DNA from: an uncultured Dorea sp.
GTDB lineage: Bacteria > Bacillota > Clostridia > Lachnospirales > Lachnospiraceae
Reading direction: 5' to 3'
NCBI GenBank assembly: GCA_910579925.1
Contig: CAJTVY010000090.1
Span: 1 to 5,554, forward strand
DNA length: 5,554 nt
In this document: positions 1 to 5,073 of the stretch, piece by piece
Numbering within the stretch: position 1 is the stretch's first letter
How the letters are laid out: each line of letters begins with the position of its first letter
Made by a program: the position numbers and the translations under genes
The notes under the pieces: model-generated
What the model saw: the letters and a program-made list of their open reading frames with translations, nothing else
What the model was told of the DNA's origin: nothing
The model's database searches: none

Positions 1-33
1 AAGGAACCTGTTGACAGATTCCTTTGGATTTTT
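1..33 (+). terminator. Terminator-like hairpin upstream of the insertion element
   Basis: AAGGAA (1-6) pairs with TTCCTT (19-24). Inside it CTGT (8-11) can pair with ACAG (14-17). A short run rich in T (23-33) follows. This has the form of an intrinsic terminator closing an upstream gene or leader that lies outside the window. The stem may begin before base 1, so its full strength cannot be judged. The T run is interrupted by GGA, which weakens the call. Confidence 0.35.
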
Positions 34-49
34 CCTTAAGTTTATGATG

Positions 50-88
50 TTGTGCTATGCGGGTGGTGCACAAGCGCTTATAGCACAA
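50..88 (+). repeat. Left-end hairpin of the IS200-type element
   Basis: TTGTGCTAT (50-58) and ATAGCACAA (80-88) form a perfect 9-bp stem with a 21-nt loop. The loop contains CGGGTGG, also found at the right end, and the palindrome GTGCAC (66-71). Subterminal hairpins of this kind are the single-strand binding sites of IS200/IS605 TnpA. That it is the true left end is inferred from position, not from comparing copies. Confidence 0.6.
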
Positions 89-106
89 TCACCTTTCCAG
101 TATAAT
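78..106 (+). promoter_or_regulatory. Probable tnpA promoter
   Basis: TATAAT (101-106) is a perfect sigma-A -10 box. A weak -35 candidate, TTATAG (78-83), lies exactly 17 bp upstream. The predicted start near 112-114 lies between the two arms of the 87-99/134-146 inverted repeat, so the element's own transcript would lack the upstream arm. The weak -35 fits the low expression usual for these transposases. Confidence 0.45.
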
Positions 107-146
107 AGAGGTGTTCAGGCCACTATTAAAGAATGGAAAGGTGATT
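87..146 (+). promoter_or_regulatory. Inverted repeat that can hide the tnpA ribosome-binding site
   Basis: AATCACCTTTCCA (87-99) is perfectly complementary over 13 bp to TGGAAAGGTGATT (134-146). The second arm contains the AAAGGTG ribosome-binding site of tnpA. Within the loop, TAATAG (103-108) can pair with CTATTA (123-128). A transcript entering from upstream would fold and mask the site, while one from the internal TATAAT would not carry the first arm. Leader structures that block transposase translation are known for IS200 and, by analogous logic, for IS10 and IS50. Confidence 0.65.
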
Positions 147-150
147 AAGA

Positions 151-606
151 ATGGCTAACAAAAGCAACTCATTAGCACATACAAAGTGGATGTGTAAATA
201 CCACATCGTCTTCACACCTAAGTATAGACGAAAAATAATTTATAATCAATACAAAGAAAGCATAAGGGATATTCTAAAACAGTTATGTTCATACAAGGGA
301 GTGGAAATCCTGGAAGGACATCTGATGCCGGACCATATCCATATGCTGGTGAGTATACCGCCAAAATACAGCATATCTTCATTTATGGGATATCTGAAAG
401 GTAAAAGTGCACTCATGATATTTGATAAGCATGCAAATCTCAAATATAAGTTTGGGAACAGACATTTCTGGTCAGAAGGATATTATGTAAGCACAGTGGG
501 ATTAAATGAAGCGACAATCAGAAAATATATCCAAGAACAGGAGCAGTATGATATCATGCAGGATAAATTAAGCGTAAAGGAGTATGAGGACCCTTTTAAG
601 GGTTAA
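151..606 (+). CDS. tnpA: IS200/IS605-family transposase TnpA (HUH, Y1)
   Basis: This 151-residue protein is the usual full length for an IS200-type TnpA. These Y1 single-strand transposases cut and rejoin the top strand at hairpin ends through a phosphotyrosine link, working as dimers. Visible hallmarks are the N-terminal strand KYHIVFTPKYRR (17-27 or so), the metal-binding HUH motif as HIH at residues 62-64 (in MPDHIHMLV), the FWSEGYYV segment (106-113), and the helix TIRKYIQEQ with Tyr126 as probable catalytic nucleophile and downstream Gln residues. The ATG at 151 follows AAAGGTG (137-143) at good spacing, and the frame is intact. The stop lies in a small palindrome, ACCCTTTTAAGGGT. The gene appears functional. 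It has no role in the phage operon and is more AT-rich than the terminase genes. Confidence 0.95.
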   Translation: MANKSNSLAHTKWMCKYHIVFTPKYRRKIIYNQYKESIRDILKQLCSYKGVEILEGHLMPDHIHMLVSIPPKYSISSFMGYLKGKSALMIFDKHANLKYKFGNRHFWSEGYYVSTVGLNEATIRKYIQEQEQYDIMQDKLSVKEYEDPFKG

Positions 607-793
607 GTCGGAGTAATACCAATGCCCCTTCAGGGGCGGCAACGAGTCAACAGCAATGTGGCTTGAACGGAGCTATGGGAAGACTGCGGAGCAGGATTCC
701 CATAGCATAAAGAGAAAGCCAGCGTCTTGAGGCGCGGCCAAGTAGGGCGGGCTTATAGCCCGCGTCCCTAGCCACCCGTTTTACGGGTGGGGG
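607..793 (+). ncRNA. Folded 3' region of the IS200 element, possible structured RNA
   Basis: This stretch contains no credible protein but has a chain of hairpins. GCCCC/GGGGC with a TTCA loop lies at 624-637. A 10-bp stem, GCTATGGGAA (672-681) with TTCCCATAGC (697-706), carries an inner CTGC/GCAG stem. GCC-A-GCGTC (718-726) pairs with GGCGC-GGC (731-738) around a TTGA loop. GCGGGCT/AGCCCGC lies at 747-763 and CCACCCGT/ACGGGTGG at 772-790. The last is the right-end transposase site. The rest is longer than DNA-end recognition needs and resembles in position the omega/reRNA that follows tnpB in related elements, although no tnpB is present. It could be a trans-acting RNA, a relic, or read-through insulation. 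Confidence 0.5.
772..790 (+). repeat. Right-end hairpin of the IS200-type element
   Basis: CCACCCGT (772-779) and ACGGGTGG (783-790) form a perfect 8-bp stem with a TTT loop. It is placed where the TnpA-binding right-end palindrome should be, just before the element gives way to the terminase leader. The cleavage site should lie a few bases downstream but cannot be fixed from one copy. Confidence 0.6.
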
Positions 794-832
794 CGACTGC
801 GTTAAAATAAACCAGAATTGAGAGGTGGTGAT

Positions 833-1558
833 ATGCCGAGAGCCAGGAGCCCGAAGCGGGACGAGGCATATAAGATGTGGCTCGACTCGGGCGGGAAGAA
901 AAAATTAAAAGACATTGCTTCCGATCTTGGGGTGTCGGAATCCCAGGTGCGGAAGTGGAAGAATTTAGATAAATGGAAAGGTAACGTTACTAATCAGTCG
1001 AAAGGTAACGTTACCAAACGAAAACGGGGCGGCCAGCCGGGCAATCACAATGCCACAGGCCCTCCGGGAAATAAGAATGCAGAAAAGTTCGGTTTCTTCT
1101 CAAAGTATCTGCCGGAAGAAACCGTTTCTATTATCCGGGAAATGCCGAAAGATCCGCTGGACATCCTGTGGGATCAGATCCAGATCTCCTATGCCGCCAT
1201 CATCCGGGCGCAGCAGATTATGTACGTTAAGGACAAGGATGACAAGACTATTGAGAAGGTGGAAGAGAAGGATGGCAATGTGATCGGGGAGAAATGGGAG
1301 GTACAGCAGGCCTGGGATAAACAGGCGAACTTCTTGCAGGCCCAGGCAAGGGCGATGTCAGATCTTCGGGGCAGTATACGGCAGTATGACGACCTTCTGC
1401 ATAAGCGCTGGGATCTTGCCACGGATGAGCAGAAGGCTAGGATCGAGGCTCTGCGCGCTAAGGTGAAAGACCATGGCCAGTTATCCGCAGAAGATAAGGT
1501 CAAAAAGCTGTTTGAAGCGATCGGGGGCGCATTGGATGATGAAGCTGGATCTGAGTAA
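833..1558 (+). CDS. Phage terminase small subunit (TerS)
   Basis: This 241-residue protein recognises the phage packaging site and brings the DNA to the large terminase. Residues 1-48 (RSPKRDEAYKMW, then KLKDIASDLGVSESQVRKWK, then DKWKG) match the N-terminal helix-turn-helix of the YqaS/phBC6A51-type small terminases. A glycine-rich linker with GGQPGNHNATGPPGNKNA (66-83) and FGFFSKYLP follows and is characteristic of the family. The C-terminal part (about 105-235) is helical and charged, suiting oligomerisation. The ATG at 833 is preferred over the TTG at 818 because AGAGGTGG (821-828) lies just before it and the family begins MPRxRSPKRD. The end overlaps terL by about 20 nt, indicating translational coupling. 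KGNVT occurs twice (49-53 and 57-61), encoded by a palindromic DNA repeat. Confidence 0.9.
   Translation: MPRARSPKRDEAYKMWLDSGGKKKLKDIASDLGVSESQVRKWKNLDKWKGNVTNQSKGNVTKRKRGGQPGNHNATGPPGNKNAEKFGFFSKYLPEETVSIIREMPKDPLDILWDQIQISYAAIIRAQQIMYVKDKDDKTIEKVEEKDGNVIGEKWEVQQAWDKQANFLQAQARAMSDLRGSIRQYDDLLHKRWDLATDEQKARIEALRAKVKDHGQLSAEDKVKKLFEAIGGALDDEAGSE
980..1015 (+). repeat. Two palindromic repeats in terS, possible pac site
   Basis: GGTAACGTTAC occurs at 980-990 and again at 1004-1014, 24 bp apart. The second copy is a complete 12-bp palindrome, GGTAACGTTACC (1004-1015), and the first differs only in its last base. They encode the repeated KGNVT in the linker after the helix-turn-helix. In SPP1 and other headful phages the pac signal lies in or near the small terminase gene, so a TerS-binding role is possible. 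A purely protein-level repeat is the alternative. Confidence 0.45.
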
Positions 1559-2795
1559 GGCGTATTCTTCGAAGCAGATAGAGGTGTTGAAAGCCTGCCG
1601 TTCTTCTGACTGGTTTATGTTGATCAACCACGGTGCGAAAAGAAGCGGCAAGACCCAGGTTGACAATGACCTGTTTTTGCAGGAGCTGATCAGGGTGCGG
1701 GGAATTGCAAATAATCTGGGGATTGACGTGCCTCAGTACATCCTGGCAGGCTATTCCCTTGGAAACATCCAGGATAATATTCTTACGGAGTTGTCGAACA
1801 AATACGGCTTTGAATTTAAGTTCGATAAATACAATAATTTCATTCTGTTTGGGGTGAAGGTAGTCCAGACCAGCCATGGATCCATCAGCGGCCTGGGCCG
1901 GATCCGGGGCATGACGTCCTTCGGGGCATATATCAATGAGGCTTCCCTGGCAAACCAGGAAGTGTTTGACGAGATCAAGGCAAGGTGCAGCGGGCCGGGT
2001 GCCAGGATTATCGCAGACACGAACCCGGATCACCCAGAGCATTGGCTGTTAAAGGATTACATTGAATCCAAGGCTGGCGGCATTGTAAGTTTCCATTTTC
2101 AACTGGACGACAATACTTTCCTGGATGACCGGTACATCCGGGAGATCAAGGACACCACGCCAAAGGGAATGTTCTATGACCGGGATATCCGAGGCTTATG
2201 GGTATCTGGGGATGGGGTGGTATATCCCGATTTTGACAGGAACGCCCACGTGATCACGCCGGAGCAGGCCAGGCGGATGAGCTTTGACCGTTATCTGGCA
2301 GGCGTGGACTGGGGCTGGGAACACTTTGGAGCGATTGTGACAATCGGCGTAAAGGGAGATTCCTACTACGTCATAGAGGAACATGCGGCACAACATAAAT
2401 ATATTGGCGAATGGATCAATGTAGCAAAGGATATTATCAGACGATATGGTAATATCCCTTTTTATTGTGATCCGGCACGTACCGAACACATTGCTGCTTT
2501 CCGGAAAGCAGGTATCAGTGCATATCTGGCAAATAACAGGGTACTGTCCGGGATTGAGGAAGTCGCCACCCTGATGACGAATCGGCAGTTCTTCATTGTA
2601 TATCAACAGTGTCCACGCTTCCGGGAAGAGATCTATAAGTACGTCTGGAAGAAAAATACAGGTGAACCGCTGAAAGAAAACGATGACGTGCTCTGTGCGA
2701 TCAGATATGGAATCCATTCTGATAAGACAATAGGCGCTATTGAGACGCCGGAAGAACGGATGAAGAAAGCGAAGAAAATGAGAGGGATGTTATAG
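1536..2795 (+). CDS. Phage terminase large subunit (TerL), PBSX-type
   Basis: This is the ATP-driven packaging motor and nuclease that cuts the concatemer and pumps DNA through the portal. At 419 residues it is the normal length for PBSX-type enzymes. The ATPase half has a Walker A variant, GAKRSGKT (33-40), a Walker B region, FGAYINEAS (129-137), with Glu135 as probable catalytic acid, and the motif DTNPDHPEHWLLKDY (161-175). The RNase H-fold nuclease half has the expected acidic residues in GVDWG (Asp258), YCDPART (Asp312) and NDDVLCAIRYG (Asp383/Asp384). The frame is open from an earlier ATG at 1473, but the family begins MKLxLxKAYSxKQIEVL, so ATG 1536 (or 1539) is chosen, with GGGGGC (about 1523-1528) as a modest ribosome site. 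It overlaps terS, and its stop directly abuts the next ATG. No motif is missing. Confidence 0.93.
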   Translation: MMKLDLSKAYSSKQIEVLKACRSSDWFMLINHGAKRSGKTQVDNDLFLQELIRVRGIANNLGIDVPQYILAGYSLGNIQDNILTELSNKYGFEFKFDKYNNFILFGVKVVQTSHGSISGLGRIRGMTSFGAYINEASLANQEVFDEIKARCSGPGARIIADTNPDHPEHWLLKDYIESKAGGIVSFHFQLDDNTFLDDRYIREIKDTTPKGMFYDRDIRGLWVSGDGVVYPDFDRNAHVITPEQARRMSFDRYLAGVDWGWEHFGAIVTIGVKGDSYYVIEEHAAQHKYIGEWINVAKDIIRRYGNIPFYCDPARTEHIAAFRKAGISAYLANNRVLSGIEEVATLMTNRQFFIVYQQCPRFREEIYKYVWKKNTGEPLKENDDVLCAIRYGIHSDKTIGAIETPEERMKKAKKMRGML

Positions 2796-4541
2796 ATGTA
2801 TGAGGAATTGAAGGTAAATGAGTTTGAACACGGCACAGACCGTACAATTTACCATACGAACAGGAATCTGCAGCAGGCTTACGGACCCGAGGCGAATTTC
2901 CACTACCGGGCAGACAGCGCCGAGGAGATTCTGGGAGATCCGAACAAGCTGAGACGCATGATCCTGGATCATCACCAGGTGCAGTGTCCCAGACTGGCTT
3001 CCCTGGACAATTACATGAAGGCCAGGAATGACGGGATTTACAATGACGAATTCCGGCGTACGGAAGAAGGGAAGGCGGATCACAGAGCGGCCCATAACTT
3101 TGCCAAGATCATCAATATCTTTGACGTCGGTTACAACACCGGAATCCCGATTAAGAAGGCCAGCGACAATGAACGAATCAATGAACTGGTCAGGGAATAC
3201 TGGAAGCGCAGGGAGCAGGAACAGCTGAAGCATAATATCACCGAGGAGGTGGATTACCGTAAGCATATCGGGGCAATCTATGGTTACATGATGGACCAGA
3301 TCCAGAAAGAGATCAACGGATTCTACGCCAGATATGCCAAAAAGGAAGGGATCACGCTGACAGAGGCGAAGAAACGGGTGTCCAGACTGGATATGGAAGA
3401 ATATGAGCGCAAGGCCGCAAAGTATGTGAAAGACAAAGATTTTTCTGCTGAAGCGAATGAAGAAATGCGCCTCTACAATGCCACCATGAAGATCAACCGG
3501 CTGGAACTGCTGAAGGCGAATATCGGCCTGGAACTGGTGGAAGGATTTCATGACCTGCAGAAATATTTTGACAAGGTTCTGACCCAAAGGACGTTGGACG
3601 AATTTCAGAGACAGGCGGGAATCCTGGGGGATACGGTTCTGGATAATGAGAAGGCAGCTCATACAATTGTGAATGCTTCTTTTCATAATGCGAAGTTCTC
3701 TGACAGGATCTGGATGTACCAGGACATAATGAAGGCAGAATTATCCAAGCTGCTGCAGGTAGGGATGATACAGGGGAAGCACCCGAGAGAGTTGGCAAGG
3801 CACCTGGTAAAGTTGTTCGGGGTTCGAAGATCGGATGCGGAACGGCTTTTGCAGACGGAACTGGCCCGGGTGCAGACGGAAGCCCAGAAGCAGTCTTATG
3901 AGAGGAATGGATATGAGGAGTATGAATTTATCGCACTGGGTTCTGCCTGTAAGATCTGTAAGGAGATTGATGGAAAGCATTACAGGGTGAAGGATATGCA
4001 ACCCGGAAAGAATGCGCCGCCTATGCATCCACGTTGCAGGTGCAGCACAGCGGCATATATGGACAGGGATAAGTTTGAAAAATGGCTGAGTGAAAAAGAA
4101 GATATTGAAAATCATAGTAAAAATGATACAATAGAGAAAACGGAGGACAAAGGTATTGTTGAGGTGCATACAGTAGGGAAGATTGACAAGAATATTTATA
4201 AATGTATAACGGAAGATATTGTTACGGATGAGGTTATTATTACAGATGAACGTATAAGGCATATTCAAGAACGTCATCCGAATGATTATGAACGATATTA
4301 TAGATACCTGAAAGAGATTTTGGAACATCCGCAGTATATTATTGAATCAAATAAACCTTACACAGCATTAATTCTAAAGGAGTTTTCGGATGAAAAAGAG
4401 CAGTTTAAAACTGTGTTGAGGATTACAACTTCACACGATAATCCGGATTTTAAAAATTCCATCATTACATTTATGAAGATAAATGATAAAGAATGGAAGA
4501 GAATGCTCAAGAATAAAAGGATTCTTTACAAAAAAGAATGA
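2796..4541 (+). CDS. Fused ORF: truncated portal + MuF minor head protein + PBECR-like C-terminal domain
   Basis: This single 581-residue ORF combines three parts. Residues 1 to about 134 look like the start of an SPP1 gp6-type portal (LDNYMKARNDGIYN, then AHNFAKIINIFDVGYNTGIPIKK). From about 135 (EYWKRREQEQLKHN) the text becomes a gp7/MuF-type minor head protein: a long helical region, SDRIWMYQDIMKAELSKLL (302-320), RTELARVQTE-like LLQTELARVQTE, and the cysteine/histidine cluster Cys385, Cys388, His395, His411, Cys414, Cys416. Residues ~455-578 (RIRHIQERHP, then KNSIITF, then KNKRILYKK) resemble the PBECR phage nucleases fused to MuF proteins. The DNA becomes clearly more AT-rich from about 4080. 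The ATG abuts the terL stop and has AGAGGG at 2781-2786. A full portal is about 450-500 residues, so its stem and crown are absent. This is either a real in-frame deletion or an assembly collapse. Confidence 0.85.
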   Translation: MYEELKVNEFEHGTDRTIYHTNRNLQQAYGPEANFHYRADSAEEILGDPNKLRRMILDHHQVQCPRLASLDNYMKARNDGIYNDEFRRTEEGKADHRAAHNFAKIINIFDVGYNTGIPIKKASDNERINELVREYWKRREQEQLKHNITEEVDYRKHIGAIYGYMMDQIQKEINGFYARYAKKEGITLTEAKKRVSRLDMEEYERKAAKYVKDKDFSAEANEEMRLYNATMKINRLELLKANIGLELVEGFHDLQKYFDKVLTQRTLDEFQRQAGILGDTVLDNEKAAHTIVNASFHNAKFSDRIWMYQDIMKAELSKLLQVGMIQGKHPRELARHLVKLFGVRRSDAERLLQTELARVQTEAQKQSYERNGYEEYEFIALGSACKICKEIDGKHYRVKDMQPGKNAPPMHPRCRCSTAAYMDRDKFEKWLSEKEDIENHSKNDTIEKTEDKGIVEVHTVGKIDKNIYKCITEDIVTDEVIITDERIRHIQERHPNDYERYYRYLKEILEHPQYIIESNKPYTALILKEFSDEKEQFKTVLRITTSHDNPDFKNSIITFMKINDKEWKRMLKNKRILYKKE

Positions 4542-4553
4542 GGATGTTATAAT
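4525..4553 (+). promoter_or_regulatory. Strong sigma-A promoter for the 4560-4745 RNA
   Basis: TTTACA (4525-4530) and TATAAT (4548-4553) are separated by exactly 17 bp. That is five of six bases at -35, six of six at -10, and ideal spacing. The promoter straddles the stop codon of the MuF fusion (4539-4541). Transcription should begin near 4560, five bases before the first paired base of the RNA described below. A promoter this good in the middle of a late operon implies a separate, probably constitutive, transcript. Confidence 0.75.
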
Positions 4554-4559
4554 GTACAT

Positions 4560-4745
4560 ACAATGGAAGGGAGATTGTTTGAGGTGGAAGATTTCGTCCC
4601 CGTCCACACGCCGATGGCTTGACAGGAGAAATCCGAGAGATGCAGGAGAATGGGACGCCTGCCAGACAATCTCTTTTCTTTGGTATGAATATTGATGTTG
4701 TAACCACCAGCCATTATGGACGGTGGTTTTCTTCTGCTTTTTTAG
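4560..4745 (+). ncRNA. Candidate structured phage small RNA (family not recognised)
   Basis: This is an RNA of about 185 nt from the promoter above to an intrinsic terminator. P1 is an unbroken 17-bp helix between 4565-4581 and 4663-4679 (four G-U pairs), with core GAGATTGTTTG against CAGACAATCTC. Inside, P2 pairs GTGGA (4584-4588) with TCCAC (4603-4607). P3 is GGA-GAAA-TCC (4625-4634), a GNRA tetraloop. P4 pairs GCAGG (4642-4646) with CCTGC (4658-4662), directly stacked on P1. The P2 loop CGTCCC (4595-4600) is perfectly complementary to the P4 loop GGGACG (4652-4657), allowing a 6-bp kissing interaction. No protein with a ribosome site fills the region. It lies between a toxin-like MuF gene and the Prp protease gene. 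A role as regulator, attenuator, RNA antitoxin or packaging RNA is open. I folded it by hand, and covariation is untested. Confidence 0.6.
4702..4745 (+). terminator. Intrinsic terminator between the small RNA and prp
   Basis: AACCACC (4702-4708) pairs with GGTGGTT (4722-4728), and CCA/TGG (4711-4713/4717-4719) can form an inner stem. A T-rich tail TTTTCTTCTGC followed by six T (4727-4743) comes next. It ends the small RNA about 20 nt before the prp start, so it could also attenuate late-operon transcription into the protease and scaffold genes. Confidence 0.7.
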
Positions 4746-4765
4746 AAAAAGAAAGGATGATATAT

Positions 4766-5053
4766 TTGATTGAGGTAAGCGTCCGTAAGGACGGGATCAA
4801 AGTTACAGGCCATTCTCAGTACGACCAGCCCGGCCGGGATGTGGTATGCGCCGGAGTGACGGCGTTATGCCAGACTCTGGTCAGATCCATTGAAGATCTG
4901 ACGGAGGATACAATCGAATACGAAATATCGCCTGGAAGGGCTGATATAAATTATGGGAATCTGTCAGAGAAATCAAAGACTCTGGTGGATTCCTTTTTCA
5001 TTGGCAGCTGCATGATCGCCGATGAATTCCCAGACCATGTCCAAATCATTTAA
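4766..5053 (+). CDS. prp: Prp-family cysteine protease (phage prohead maturation type)
   Basis: This 95-residue protein belongs to the Prp (YsxB) family, cysteine proteases that in Firmicutes remove the N-terminal extension of ribosomal protein L27. Phage copies process scaffold and capsid proteins. The catalytic pair is visible as His16 in VTGHSQY and Cys28 in DVVCAGVTALCQT, with the family's 12-residue spacing. SPGRADINYGNLSEKSKTLVDSFFIGSCMIA completes the fold. The start is taken as TTG 4766 (reading MIEVSVRKDGIKVTGH), because the family begins this way and GAAAGGATGA (4751-4760) is well spaced from it. ATG 4757 sits directly on that ribosome site. The open frame continues upstream to 4619, but that part crosses the terminator and is not credible coding. 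The next gene encodes a scaffold carrying an LQLFA cleavage-like motif, which fits protease and substrate being adjacent. Confidence 0.85.
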   Translation: MIEVSVRKDGIKVTGHSQYDQPGRDVVCAGVTALCQTLVRSIEDLTEDTIEYEISPGRADINYGNLSEKSKTLVDSFFIGSCMIADEFPDHVQII

Positions 5054-5073
5054 AAGAAAGAGAGGTAACAGAA

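Larger units (their letters stand above)
50..793 (+). mobile_element. IS200/IS605-family element, tnpA only
   Basis: A single-gene element made of a left-end hairpin, a leader with an inverted repeat, a full-length HUH transposase gene, a long folded 3' region and a right-end hairpin. There is no tnpB or iscB. IS200-type elements move as single strands, have subterminal palindromes instead of terminal inverted repeats, and make no target duplication, so exact ends cannot be read from one copy; the limits given are the outer hairpins. CGGGTGG occurs in the left-end loop (60-66) and in the 3' arm of the right-end hairpin (784-790), as expected if one transposase recognises both ends. The element sits just upstream of the small terminase gene and does not appear to break a reading frame. 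Confidence 0.7.

Noticed and set aside
11..48. TTGACA (11-16) as a -35 box
   Set aside because: No acceptable -10 lies 16-19 bp downstream (the nearest, TATGAT at 43-48, is 26 bp away), and the bases are part of the hairpin at 1-24.
607..817. CRISPR array or tRNA in the hairpin-rich region after tnpA
   Set aside because: There are no regularly spaced repeats and no cloverleaf; the hairpins all differ in sequence.
1500..2042. 180-codon minus-strand open frame opposite terL
   Set aside because: It is a shadow of the large terminase, whose motifs are all intact on the plus strand.
2790..3686. 298-codon minus-strand open frame opposite the portal-MuF gene
   Set aside because: It is a shadow of the strongly supported plus-strand gene, with no family resemblance or ribosome site.
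4563..4622. A 19-codon ORF from ATG 4563 (starting MEGRLFEVEDF) in the small-RNA region
   Set aside because: It has no ribosome site and its start lies at the predicted transcript end and inside the P1 helix. A leaderless peptide is not excluded but nothing supports it.
4552..4695. ORF reading MYIQWKGDCLRWKIS across the small RNA
   Set aside because: It overlaps the transcription start, has no ribosome site, resembles no known family, and its codons follow the RNA helices.
4619..4765. N-terminal extension of the Prp gene to TTG 4619
   Set aside because: It would run through P3, P4, half of P1 and the terminator, and Prp proteins start at MIEV-like sequence. The ribosome site at 4751-4760 fits TTG 4766.
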